From: Synechococcus sp. PCC 7502
GTDB taxonomy: Bacteria; Cyanobacteriota; Cyanobacteriia; Pseudanabaenales; Pseudanabaenaceae
Reading direction: 5' to 3'
Length of the DNA stretch: 64,000 bases
Assembly (NCBI RefSeq): GCF_000317085.1
Contig: NC_019702.1
Location: forward strand, 1,952,394 to 2,016,393
Shown: positions 1 through 8,318 of the stretch, one piece after another
Layout: the number at the start of each line of letters is the position of its first letter
How positions within the stretch are numbered: the first letter of the stretch is position 1
Made by a program: the position numbers and the translations under genes
The notes under the pieces: generated by a model
Seen by the model: the letters and a program-made list of their open reading frames with translations, nothing else
What the model was told of the DNA's origin: nothing
Databases searched by the model: none

Positions 1-633
1 GGTAGTTCTGCTACAGCAATTGTCGGGGGCATTGTCGGGGGCAATTTGTTGGCAGGTTCACCCTGTACCCAACGGCAGCTTTTAGACTTAGCGATCGCCA
101 TAGAAGGACATCCTGATAATGTGGCTGCGGCAATGTTGGGGGGATGTCAGTTATCGGCAACAAGATTAGATGGTAGTTGGGAGATTTGTGCTATTGCTTG
201 GCATCCAGAGGTGGCGATCGCTGTGGCAATTCCCAATTTTGAACTATCGACATCCGAGGCTAGAGCCGTTTTACCTCAAACAGTACCCATGGCTGATGCG
301 ATTTTTAATGCTTCCCATTTAGCTTTTCTAACTCAAGCCTTAACTAAGGGTAATCCCCAGTGGTTACAGACTGCGCTACAGGATCGCCTCCATCAGCCCT
401 ATCGCGAAAGTTTAATTGTGGGCTTAAAAGAGGTTGAAAAAGCAGCGATCGCCTTTGGAGCTTACGGCATGGTAGTTAGTGGGGCAGGACCAACCCTATT
501 GGCAATTGGTCATCCGCGTAATATTGAAGGAATTGCAAATGGCATGGTTAAAGCTTGGCAATCAGTAAATATTGTAGCCACCAAAAAAGTGTTATCCATT
601 GCCACCAGTGGCACTACTTGTACTGTAAATTAG
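1..633 (+). CDS. thrB: Homoserine kinase, 5'-truncated by the window
   Basis: Phosphorylates L-homoserine to O-phosphohomoserine with ATP in threonine biosynthesis; cytoplasmic GHMP-family kinase. The frame is open from base 1 and reads GSSATAIVGG, the end of the GHMP glycine/serine-rich ATP loop, so roughly the first hundred residues lie outside the window. Further support is GHPDNVAAAMLGG shortly after and the C-terminal GHMP motif VVSGAGPTLLAI. The TTG at 46 is only an internal codon, not a start. The stop is followed about 60 bp later by a small membrane protein gene on the same strand. Confidence 0.93.
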   Translation, partial: GSSATAIVGGIVGGNLLAGSPCTQRQLLDLAIAIEGHPDNVAAAMLGGCQLSATRLDGSWEICAIAWHPEVAIAVAIPNFELSTSEARAVLPQTVPMADAIFNASHLAFLTQALTKGNPQWLQTALQDRLHQPYRESLIVGLKEVEKAAIAFGAYGMVVSGAGPTLLAIGHPRNIEGIANGMVKAWQSVNIVATKKVLSIATSGTTCTVN

Positions 634-689
634 CTGTAAATTAATAGTCCTGAGTTAAAATCTAATTAACAACACTTCATAAATTATCT

Positions 690-941
690 ATGACCAAGCT
701 CCAGTTCCTTCTGGTTACAAGTCTGATCACCTCTGTTATATTACTGTTGGCTGGTAATCGAGACACTAATACCATTTTCCCCATTGCGATCGTGATTGCA
801 CTTTCTAGTCTTGCCAATCGCTATATCTCTGAAAATCTTTGGGATAAGGTAGCTGTATGGGCAAATAATGTTACAGGTCGAAAAATTTTTCGGACAAAGC
901 TAAAACGACTACCTCCTTCAAAATCTAGGCGGCTACGTTAA
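690..941 (+). CDS. Small two-helix membrane protein, unknown function
   Basis: An 83-residue protein that I do not recognise. Residues about 4-22 and 29-45 form two hydrophobic segments separated by a short polar turn (GNRDTNT). The C-terminal 25 residues are strongly basic (KLKRLPPSKSRRLR), so a membrane hairpin with a cytoplasmic basic tail is likely. It follows thrB by 56 bp and converges on fur, whose stop is 12 bp away. A HIP1-like GCGATCG lies within the gene. Composition and the clean membrane pattern suggest a real gene, but no function is offered. Confidence 0.6.
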   Translation: MTKLQFLLVTSLITSVILLLAGNRDTNTIFPIAIVIALSSLANRYISENLWDKVAVWANNVTGRKIFRTKLKRLPPSKSRRLR

Positions 942-953
942 AAGATATATAAA

Positions 954-1415
954 TTAAAAAATGGAGCGCTGCCCTTCGGGGCTAATCCCAATAATAGTTA
1001 GCTGACAGTCTAAAACCTTATAGCCATACTTTTCGGCAACTTTTTGGCTGATTTCTAAGATTTTGTCGTTCTTAAACTCAATTACAGCATTAGTCTTAAC
1101 ACAGACGAGGTGATGATGGTGATGGGGACGAGGTTGATTGATTTCATAATGCTTATGATCCTCAGTAAGTTCTAGTTCCCGCAAAATTCCCATCCTTGCC
1201 ATCATTTTGACAGTACGGTAAATCGTCGAGAGGCTAATATCTTCTCCTTGGTCTTTGAGACGATTATATAGATCTTCTGCACTTAGATGTTGTCCTTCAG
1301 GTAGGTTTTTAAATGTATTTAAGATTACTTCTCGTTGTGGAGTCATTCGCCAACCTTTAGCATTAAGTTCAGCCCTAAGAATTTCAGGAGTGTAATCTGT
1401 GGTGGCAGAAGTCAT
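954..1415 (-). CDS. fur: Fur-family transcriptional regulator lacking both CxxC motifs
   Basis: Ferric-uptake-regulator family repressor of 153 residues. Seen in order: winged-helix DNA-binding part with GWRMTPQREVIL and SAEDLYNRL, the recognition-helix region SLSTIYRTVKMMARMGILREL, the metal-binding HKHYEINQP and HHHHH stretches, and the dimerisation domain. The reading frame is open upstream to 1553, but that extension overlaps the glnA 3' end and its terminator and has no family resemblance, so ATG at 1413-1415 (MTSATTDY) is taken as the start. Compared with the cyanobacterial FurA pattern, the first CxxC has become CVKT and the second (CPKC) has become SPEG. Only the first Cys and the LDCQL Cys remain. 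It lies downstream of glnA on the same strand, separated by a strong terminator. Confidence 0.88.
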   Translation of the reverse strand: MTSATTDYTPEILRAELNAKGWRMTPQREVILNTFKNLPEGQHLSAEDLYNRLKDQGEDISLSTIYRTVKMMARMGILRELELTEDHKHYEINQPRPHHHHHLVCVKTNAVIEFKNDKILEISQKVAEKYGYKVLDCQLTIIGISPEGQRSIF

Positions 1416-1472
1416 ACCGTTCTCAATAACAAGTTCTTCTTGATAATAGCTGATTTTTTCTTGTTTTGGCAC

Positions 1473-1509
1473 AAAAAAACCGCCCATTGAGATAGCTAAA
1501 AAGGCGGCT
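1473..1509 (-). terminator. Rho-independent terminator after glnA
   Basis: On the minus strand, AGCCGCC (1509-1503) can pair with GGCGGTT (1484-1478) across an 18-base loop, including one G-U pair. The run of T that follows (1479-1473) completes an intrinsic terminator. It lies between the glnA stop and the chosen fur start, which argues for separate transcription of fur and against the long N-terminal extension of that frame. Confidence 0.7.
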
Positions 1510-1546
1510 AAAAAATATAATTCTGAAATTTTTAATTCCTTAACTT

Positions 1547-2965
1547 TTAACAATCATAATAAAGAGCGAATTCATAGGGATGGGGACGAATACTCATACC
1601 TACTGCTTCACTCCGTTTATAAGAAATCCAGTTCTGGATGAAGTCCTCAGTAAATACGCCACCTGCTAGTAAAAACTCGTGATCATCTTCTAAGTTAGAT
1701 AGAGCTTCACTCAATGAGCCAGGAGTTGAAGGAATCTTGGCTAGTTCTTCAGGTGATAGTTCATAAATATCCACATCCAGAGAATTACCAGGATCAATTT
1801 GATTCTTGATTCCATCAATTCCAGCTAGGAGCATAGCCGAAAATGCTAAGTATGGATTACTGGTAGCATCGGGGCATCGGAATTCTAAACGCTTGGCTTT
1901 AGGGTTGGTTCCTGATAGGGGTATCCGAATGGAAGCCGAACGATTACCTTGGGAATACGCAAGGTTCACTGGTGCCTCAAAGCCCGGAACCAGACGTTTG
2001 TAAGAATTAGTTGTAGGGTTGGTGATGGCTAATAGAGCGGGTGCATGTTTTAGCAGTCCTCCAATGTAATGGAGAGCCATTTGACTAAGATTAGCGTAAC
2101 CATCTCCCCAGAAAAGTGGGTTGCCACCTTGCCAAATTGATTGGTGAGTATGCATTCCAGAACCGTTATCACCAAATAGAGGCTTAGGCATAAAAGTTAC
2201 AGTTTTGTTGTATCTTTTAGCTACATTTTTAATGACATATTTATAGGTCATTAGATAGTCTGCTGCCTGAATCATACTGGCAAATCGGAAGCCGAGTTCT
2301 GCTTGCCCCCCTGTTGCCACTTCGTGGTGGTGTTTTTCAATGGGAACACCGCATTTTGCCATAGTTAGCAACATTTCTGTGCGAATGTCTTGAAAAGAAT
2401 CCGATGGGGAAACAGGAAAATAACCTTGTTTGCCTCGAATTTTATGACCGAGATTACCGCCAGGTTCTTGTCTACCAGTATTCCATGAACCTTCGCTAGA
2501 TTCTACTTCATAGTAACCAGAGTTAATAGTTTGGTCATAGGTGACGCTATCAAACATAAAAAATTCTGCCTCAGGACCAAAATAGGCAGTATCACCAATG
2601 CCAGTACTAGAGAGATAGTCTAGGGCTTTTTTGGCAATGTTACGGGGGCAGCGATTGTAGTCTGCTCCAGTACGAGGTTCTTTGATACTACAAATCATGC
2701 TGAGAGTTGGTTCTTCCATAAATGGATCAATCCATGCTGTTGTAGGATCGGGAACCATCGCCATATCAGATTCGTTGATAGCTTTCCAGCCACGAATACT
2801 AGAACCATCGAAGGGAACTCCATCGGTGAAAGAGCTTTCATCAATTTGGTTATAGTAAAAAGAACAATGCTGCCATGTACCTGGCATATCAATAAATTTG
2901 AGATCAATAATCTTAATGTCTTGCTCTTGAATTAATGTCAAGACTTCTTGGGGAGTCTGAGCCAT
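1547..2965 (-). CDS. glnA: Glutamine synthetase type I
   Basis: Condenses glutamate and ammonia to glutamine with ATP; entry enzyme of the GS-GOGAT cycle. The 472-residue length is that of dodecameric GSI. Seen: the N-terminal beta-grasp domain with MPGTWQH and DGSSIRGW; catalytic motifs [37 protein letters not shown] and NRSASIRIP; and a C-terminal [12 protein letters not shown]. The IYELSPEE segment sits where the enterobacterial adenylylated Tyr lies. Known cyanobacterial GSI is instead controlled by small inactivating proteins, none of which is in the window. SD-like AAGGAA precedes ATG. Transcription is predicted from an NtcA-activated promoter just upstream. Confidence 0.98.
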   Translation of the reverse strand: MAQTPQEVLTLIQEQDIKIIDLKFIDMPGTWQHCSFYYNQIDESSFTDGVPFDGSSIRGWKAINESDMAMVPDPTTAWIDPFMEEPTLSMICSIKEPRTGADYNRCPRNIAKKALDYLSSTGIGDTAYFGPEAEFFMFDSVTYDQTINSGYYEVESSEGSWNTGRQEPGGNLGHKIRGKQGYFPVSPSDSFQDIRTEMLLTMAKCGVPIEKHHHEVATGGQAELGFRFASMIQAADYLMTYKYVIKNVAKRYNKTVTFMPKPLFGDNGSGMHTHQSIWQGGNPLFWGDGYANLSQMALHYIGGLLKHAPALLAITNPTTNSYKRLVPGFEAPVNLAYSQGNRSASIRIPLSGTNPKAKRLEFRCPDATSNPYLAFSAMLLAGIDGIKNQIDPGNSLDVDIYELSPEELAKIPSTPGSLSEALSNLEDDHEFLLAGGVFTEDFIQNWISYKRSEAVGMSIRPHPYEFALYYDC

Positions 2966-3003
2966 GCTATTTCCTTGGAATGATTGGTTAATTACCAGTC
3001 TTC

Positions 3004-3045
3004 ATAGTATGGAGGATAAATTAAGGTTTTTGTATTTGTTTATAC
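3004..3045 (-). promoter_or_regulatory. NtcA-dependent class II promoter of glnA
   Basis: The perfect NtcA palindrome GTA-N8-TAC is at 3032-3045 (GTATAAACAAATAC on the minus strand). Exactly 22 bases downstream is TACTAT (3009-3004), which fits the TAN3T -10 box. This is the textbook arrangement of NtcA-activated cyanobacterial nitrogen promoters, with the activator site in place of a -35 box. The predicted start site is near 2997, giving a leader of only about 30 bases, too short for a glutamine riboswitch. Confidence 0.9.
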
Positions 3046-3235
3046 AATTTTATCTAAGGAGGAGGATACTTAAAGTTTAAAGACTATGTAATTTCGGCTT
3101 AAATCATTGCTATTACTGCATATCAATTTTTATGGATTGCTTAAAATTTATGAAAAGATTTATCAAAACTAGCTAAATTGCAAGAAGATTGATCAAAATT
3201 AAAAAATAATAAACACAAAGATGCACCACCTTAGC

Positions 3236-3406
3236 AGTTGCAGTGAGTTTATAATAGGTAGTCTTCAGAATGTCATCTTCAGCAAAGAAAATCTCTTTTT
3301 GTACCAAAATATTGCCAGTATCGATTCCATAATCTACACAATGAATTCTTACGCCTTTCCGGGTATTTTCCAAGAAGCTCCACAAGCTTGGATTTGCTCC
3401 TCTATT
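3236..3406 (-). pseudogene. Remnant of a formyltransferase-like gene
   Basis: In one minus-strand frame the DNA reads NRGANPSLWSFLENTRKGVR, then IHCVDYGIDTGNILVQKEIF, then DILKTTYYKL. This matches the core of methionyl-tRNA-formyltransferase-like sugar N-formyltransferases, including the GIDTG substrate loop. Resemblance begins abruptly after a stop codon at 3409-3407 and fades after YYKL, so only about 57 residues of a gene normally over 200 residues remain. The upstream half would lie where an IS1-like element now sits, which suggests truncation by that insertion or by a deletion beside it. Confidence 0.6.
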
Positions 3407-3448
3407 TTAAGGTATAAATTATATATTATATATGTATATTAATTATCT

Positions 3449-4173
3449 GGTGTTGCATAATGAAGAATGGGTTCAAGCAAGAGAGATGCAATGTCCAAAG
3501 TGTGGGTCTGAACAAATACGCAAAAATGGAATTAAGCAAGGCAAGCGATGCTGCACATTTGTAGCTGAATGTGGTCGCCAGTTTACAAATCCCACAGAAC
3601 AAACAAAAGCATACCCAGAAACTACAAAACAAACATGCCTGAAGATGTATCTCAATGGGATAGGGGTATTGAAAGAGTTATGGGAGTACATCACACCACA
3701 GTAATTAATTGGGTTAGACAAAAAGGAGAAAAGTTACCCGATTCTATCACTCCTGAAAACTTGCCAGATGTCGGTGAATTAGATGAACTTGAAACTTTTG
3801 TTGGTTTAAAAAAACAAGATCTGGCTATGGACAGCAGTAGACCATTTTTGTAAAGGTATCCTTGCATTGACAGTAGGTGATCGCAGTGCTAAAACTTTTG
3901 AGCCATTATGGGCAATCGTGGCAGCATGGCAATGTTATTTCTACGTCACTGATGGTTGGACTGTATATCCAAGTTTTATCCCTAACGGCGATCAAATTAT
4001 TCGCAAGATGTACATGACCAGAGTTGAGGGTGAAAATTCTCGGCTACGCCACTATCTTGCAAGATTGCATCGTAAAACCTTCTGTTATTCTAAGTCTTTG
4101 GATATGTTGCGTTACTGCTGATTCACTATCTTAATGACCCTTCTATCTGATTCATATTTTTGTCTGCAACGCC
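3449..4173 (+). mobile_element. Degenerate IS1-family insertion sequence
   Basis: Imperfect terminal inverted repeats are visible: GGTGTTGCA at 3449-3457 and TGCAACGCC at 4165-4173. The 725-bp length fits cyanobacterial IS1-like elements. The transposase inside is broken in at least three places. I found no clear 8-10 bp target duplication, consistent with an old insertion or later rearrangement. The element separates a formyltransferase remnant from the antiporter gene region. Confidence 0.65.
3487..4150 (+). pseudogene. IS1-family transposase, frameshifted pseudogene
   Basis: The first segment (from 3487) begins with a zinc ribbon, CPKCGSEQIRKNG then ECGRQF, up to MYLNGIG. The frame then shifts near 3665 to GIERVMGVHHTTVINWVRQ, the helix-turn-helix. 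A second shift near 3815 leads to KIWLWTAVDHFCKGILALTV, then WAIVAAWQCYFYVTDGW and VEGENSRLRHYLARLHRKT. A third shift near 4115 gives LIHYLNDPSI and a stop at 4150. Together these cover a complete IS1/InsAB-type protein with several small deletions, so no functional transposase can be made. Confidence 0.75.
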
Positions 4174-4176
4174 CAT

Positions 4177-4230
4177 ATTTAGTTGCACAATACTTTATAT
4201 ATGCAACTAAATTGTACGTATAAAGTATTG
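4177..4230. repeat. Two interlocked inverted repeats
   Basis: ATTTAGTTGCA (4177-4187) is complementary to TGCAACTAAAT (4202-4212). CAATACTTTATA (4188-4199) is complementary to TATAAAGTATTG (4219-4230). The order A-B-A'-B', with A and B directly adjacent, means the two stems cannot nest and would form an H-type pseudoknot in RNA or mutually exclusive hairpins. The block sits between the right end of the dead IS1-like element and the 3' end of the antiporter gene, so it could act in transcript 3'-end formation or be the scar of another small mobile element. Confidence 0.7.
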
Positions 4231-4251
4231 ACTTGATCTGTTAATAAATAG

Positions 4252-6381
4252 CTAACTAATTCTTGCTTCAATTTTACGGAAACCACTGAGAAAGTCCTGT
4301 AAACCTGAAGTTTCACCGAACTTACGCACAATTAAAATCGAAGCCTGACATTTCAATGCCAACTCATCGCCGTAGATGCCTAAGGTCTGACGTTCTTGCC
4401 CTTCAAGGGTAATTCCCGTAATTGTTAGATCAAAATTGCTACAGGCAGATACTACTTCATTAATATCAGCTTCAGTCTCAGAGTTAGTAACCACAATGCG
4501 ATCGCCTAAGGATTGAGGTAGTTGAGCCAAAATTGTCGAGATTTGTGTATCTAAACTAGGATTAATCACCATAATTTCCATACTGGCATGGCTAAGGTTG
4601 CCAAGAATTCTGATTCCCAGTTCCAAAGCTAGATCATCGTGAATATCTCCACCATAGGGAACAAGTAAACTGTGCAAATTGCCGCGATCGCTATCTAAAA
4701 ATACAGCTATATCTACTGGGGCTGTGCGTAATATTTCTCCAACTTTACCGCCCAAACGATTATTACTAAATACAGGTTTATGCCAACCCATCACAATTAA
4801 ATTCATATCTGCGGCAACTTTTACGGTTTCCAGTGCCACATCTTGGCAAATTTGCGCTATAGGATTTAAATACTGGCGAATTGAAGGAGGTTCAATCGTA
4901 GAAATCACCTGAGTCAGGTGATCACGGCGCAGTCGTAGATTATTCTCGGTTTCCGTGGGCATATTTTGGAATAAGTTATCAGCATCAACCTGTACCAAAC
5001 TAAAAGGATAAACCCTATGATTTTTTTGTTGAGGATGTAAAGCGATCGCTGTGGCAATGGCAATTAAGCCTCTTTCGGTATTAGGATTTGTTACAGGCAC
5101 TAAAACCTGATAGTTAGGGTCAATATTTAATTCTTGCGCTAATTCATCACCTAATTCATCAATATGAGGCTTGCTATGGATAAAGTCTAAGAGGGGTGAA
5201 GTCATAAAAGTTGTAACCAAAGCCATAATCACCAACATCGTGAATAACACAGGTGAAATCACTTTTAAGTTCAAGCCAATATTCAAGACAATTAGTTCTG
5301 TTAATCCCCTAGTATTCATTAACCAGCCCAAAATCGTAGCCTCATGTTTGGGAACTTGACACATCCGAGCAGCCACATAGGTCCCAAAGAATTTCCCCGC
5401 GATCGCCACTACTAAAATCAACCCACAGATTAGCCATAGTTGCGGAGTATTCAATAAACCAATTTGTGTTCGCAGCCCGCTATAGGCAAAGAAAATGGGC
5501 AGGAGAAAAATTAGGACAAACTCTTCGGTTTTTAAAGATAACTCATGCATTAAACCTTCGTTTTTAGGCATAATCACTCCCAGTAAAAATGCGCCAAAAA
5601 TTAAGTGAATCCCAATCAATTCCGTAATTAGGGCGGAAATTAAAACCCCCATATAAATTACTGCTAATAACGACTGACTGATCCGCTTAGTCCGTTCATA
5701 GTGAGCATCTAATCGGGATAAAAACTTTCTGCCAACGGTCAGCATCAAGGTAATATAAGCCACAGCCAAAACAATCGTGGAAATGGCACCCGTTACCGTA
5801 TTTGTTGTCGCCACAGCGATCGCCATCGCCAATAGGCACCAGGCTGTAACATCATCAACTGCTGCACAGGTTAGAGCCAAATTACCAAGGGGAGTATTCT
5901 GAAGATTTTTCTCGGTAATAATTCTTGCCAATACAGGAAAAGCCGTAATCGACATTGCCGATCCCATAAATAGACAAAAAGCTGCAAAGTTTACCCCAGA
6001 TTCAGAGAGTAAAGGATATAAAAATACTGAAAGCAAACTACCCAGTAAAAATGGCAACAAAATACTGAAGTTGGATATGAGCACAGCAACTTTACCTTGT
6101 CCCCTCAAATACTTAGGATTTAACTCCAAGCCAATTAAGAACATGAAAAAAATTAAGCCTACTTGTGCCAAAACATTCAAAAATGGAATTGAAGATGTAG
6201 GAAATAGCCAACTCTCAACTTTAGGATTAATTAATCCCAATAATGAAGGCCCTAATAAAATTCCTGCCACGATCTCGCCAATGACCAAGGGCTGCTTGAT
6301 CAGCCTAAATCCTAGCCCTACCAATCGCGAAAGCCCAATAATGATCAGAATTTCAAAGAGAACTAATACCACTGCTTCCAT
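4252..6381 (-). CDS. CPA2-family cation:proton antiporter with USP-like tail
   Basis: Predicted monovalent cation/proton antiporter of 709 residues. Residues 1 to about 395 are highly hydrophobic, with 11-13 predicted helices, a GEIVAGILLGPSLLG entry motif, and an unwound-helix CAAVDDVTAWCLLA motif holding the paired acidic residues typical of CPA2 exchangers. Residues about 430-700 form a soluble region with two universal-stress-protein-like halves (YQVLVPVTNP, DMNLIVMGWHKP, then LHSLLVPYGG). This architecture resembles the cyanobacterial NhaS5/NapA-like proteins. No KTN/TrkA-N domain is seen. It starts 50 bp after the pyk stop on the same strand, so the two may be cotranscribed. Confidence 0.88.
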   Translation of the reverse strand: MEAVVLVLFEILIIIGLSRLVGLGFRLIKQPLVIGEIVAGILLGPSLLGLINPKVESWLFPTSSIPFLNVLAQVGLIFFMFLIGLELNPKYLRGQGKVAVLISNFSILLPFLLGSLLSVFLYPLLSESGVNFAAFCLFMGSAMSITAFPVLARIITEKNLQNTPLGNLALTCAAVDDVTAWCLLAMAIAVATTNTVTGAISTIVLAVAYITLMLTVGRKFLSRLDAHYERTKRISQSLLAVIYMGVLISALITELIGIHLIFGAFLLGVIMPKNEGLMHELSLKTEEFVLIFLLPIFFAYSGLRTQIGLLNTPQLWLICGLILVVAIAGKFFGTYVAARMCQVPKHEATILGWLMNTRGLTELIVLNIGLNLKVISPVLFTMLVIMALVTTFMTSPLLDFIHSKPHIDELGDELAQELNIDPNYQVLVPVTNPNTERGLIAIATAIALHPQQKNHRVYPFSLVQVDADNLFQNMPTETENNLRLRRDHLTQVISTIEPPSIRQYLNPIAQICQDVALETVKVAADMNLIVMGWHKPVFSNNRLGGKVGEILRTAPVDIAVFLDSDRGNLHSLLVPYGGDIHDDLALELGIRILGNLSHASMEIMVINPSLDTQISTILAQLPQSLGDRIVVTNSETEADINEVVSACSNFDLTITGITLEGQERQTLGIYGDELALKCQASILIVRKFGETSGLQDFLSGFRKIEARIS

Positions 6382-6431
6382 CGCAAGAATTTAGTAAAGA
6401 TTATGAAATAGTAGGGCTGTTTTAGTCTTCC

Positions 6432-8198
6432 CTAACCCACATCCTCAACCAGACGAGACCCTGAATACACCACACCCTTTTTAATATCAACAGTTAAGGG
6501 TTCCCCATCTCTAATTTTGTGGGTGGCATCCTTAACACCAATCAAGATGGGAATTCCTAACTTGCGACCTATGACCACGGCATGGGAGTCCAAACTAGAA
6601 ACCTCTGTGATTATTGCCGAAGCTTTACGAATGACTTCAATATAATCTGAGGTAGTTGCCTCAACCACGAGAATTTCACCCAGATTAAAATCCTTAACAT
6701 CTAGGTAATTATGAGCTACCCTAGCCCGACCCGTAGCAAGACCAGAGCCAACCCCTAAGCCTCTACCCACAACCGCGGATACAAACTCAACTTTAATTAA
6801 GTCCGTTGACCCAGATACCCCTTGGAGCGTACCAGCAGTCATAACCACTAGATCGCCCGCCCTTACCAATTGCTGTTCCTGTGCCAAATTTAAAGCAGCC
6901 TCAAAGTTCTGCCTTGCGGAGGGTAAAGATAACACCATAAGCGGATGCACACCCCAAACCAGTTGTAACTGTCTCGCCACATCAACCTGAGAGGTAATTG
7001 CTAAAATGGGAATGGGTGGACGAAATTTACTAACGTTGCGGGCTGTGGCTCCAGATTTGGTTAAGGTTAAAATTGCTGATGCCTCTAATTGGCTAGCAAT
7101 ATGGCTTACAGCCTGGCTAATGGCATTCGGTACGGACTTACCAAAGGTTTCAATAGAAGTAAACTTAAATTCTCGTTCAGTTCGCACCGCAATCCTTGCC
7201 ATAGTTTCCACAGCTTGAATGGGGTAATTACCTGTGGCAGTTTCGTTAGAGAGCATAACCGCATCGGTACCATCGATAATGGCATTGGCAACATCAGAGA
7301 TTTCCGCACGGGTGGGACGAGGATTGTTATACATGCTATCTAGCATTTGAGTGGCGGTGATTACGGGAATACCTAAGAGATTGGCGGTTTTGATCAGACG
7401 TTTTTGCAAAATCGGCACATCCTCGGCAGGCACCTCCACCCCCAAATCACCCCTAGCTACCATTACGCCATCACAGACTGCCAAAATTTCCTGCATCTGG
7501 GCGATCGCCTCATGTTTTTCGATCTTGGCAATGACTTTGACATTTCTACCACTTTTAGCAATTAAATCTTTTAACTCCAAAACATCCTCTGGGCTACAGA
7601 CAAAGCTTAATGCTACCCAATCCACACCCTCTGCTAAGCCAAAAGTTAGGTCAGCCCGATCTTTATCGGTCATAGCTTTTACAGACAGATGAACATTGGG
7701 AAAATTTACCCCTTTATTATTGGATAAGACCCCAGGAATCACGACCGAACAGCGTAGCTCTCCCGCTTCGGGATCAACTTCATCTACTTTGAGTTCGACT
7801 TTACCATCATCTAATAAAATTACCGCCCCCACGGGAACTTCCTGTGCCAAATTATCGTAGGTAACTGAGCTAATCGTTTGAGTACCAGGAATAATGCGGT
7901 TAGTCAGGATGAATTTATCACCTTTTTTGAGAGTAATCGAGCCATCGGCAAACTTTCCCAACCGAATTTTAGGTCCTTGCAGGTCTTGAAGAATAGCAAC
8001 GGGTTGATTTAGCTCTACCGAAACCTGGCGGATATTACAGATACTACGGTGATGATCGGCATGGCTACCGTGGGAAAAGTTAAGCCTTAGTGTGGTTGCC
8101 CCCGCTTCAATTAAGGCACGAATCATTTCAGGGCTACTGGTAGCAGGTCCAATAGTAGCAACAATTTTAGTACGGCGGATTTGTTCTTTGGCTAGCAT
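6432..8198 (-). CDS. pyk: Pyruvate kinase (long form with PEP-utiliser-like domain)
   Basis: Converts phosphoenolpyruvate and ADP to pyruvate and ATP at the end of glycolysis. Seen: RRTKIVATIGPATSS at the N terminus, LRLNFSHGSHADH, DLQGPKIRLG, VIAKIEKHEAI with the catalytic Lys, VMVARGDLGVEVP, and the C-terminal alpha/beta domain to about residue 470. At 588 residues it is about 110 longer than the short form. The extra C-terminal part carries ATTSDYIEVIRKASAIITEV and SSLDSHAVVIGRKLGIPILI, the PEP-utilising mobile domain seen in Pyk2-type cyanobacterial enzymes and in Bacillus. The swivelling His is retained within DSHAV. Confidence 0.95.
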   Translation of the reverse strand: MLAKEQIRRTKIVATIGPATSSPEMIRALIEAGATTLRLNFSHGSHADHHRSICNIRQVSVELNQPVAILQDLQGPKIRLGKFADGSITLKKGDKFILTNRIIPGTQTISSVTYDNLAQEVPVGAVILLDDGKVELKVDEVDPEAGELRCSVVIPGVLSNNKGVNFPNVHLSVKAMTDKDRADLTFGLAEGVDWVALSFVCSPEDVLELKDLIAKSGRNVKVIAKIEKHEAIAQMQEILAVCDGVMVARGDLGVEVPAEDVPILQKRLIKTANLLGIPVITATQMLDSMYNNPRPTRAEISDVANAIIDGTDAVMLSNETATGNYPIQAVETMARIAVRTEREFKFTSIETFGKSVPNAISQAVSHIASQLEASAILTLTKSGATARNVSKFRPPIPILAITSQVDVARQLQLVWGVHPLMVLSLPSARQNFEAALNLAQEQQLVRAGDLVVMTAGTLQGVSGSTDLIKVEFVSAVVGRGLGVGSGLATGRARVAHNYLDVKDFNLGEILVVEATTSDYIEVIRKASAIITEVSSLDSHAVVIGRKLGIPILIGVKDATHKIRDGEPLTVDIKKGVVYSGSRLVEDVG

Positions 8199-8318
8199 GT
8201 AGATATTACGTGGTTGTTAAGACTAAGGGCTTATTCTTCAATGATTAAACATAGCAAGAAATGTTTGCTAATTACTTTATTAATTCTGATTTTAGGTAGC
8301 TAAAGTAACTATAATTCC

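Noticed and set aside
1416-1553. N-terminal extension of the Fur frame
   Set aside because: It overlaps the glnA 3' end and an intrinsic terminator and does not resemble Fur; the family start is at 1415.
1806-2003. Open frame opposite glnA
   Set aside because: It is a shadow of a strongly conserved coding region, with no features of its own.
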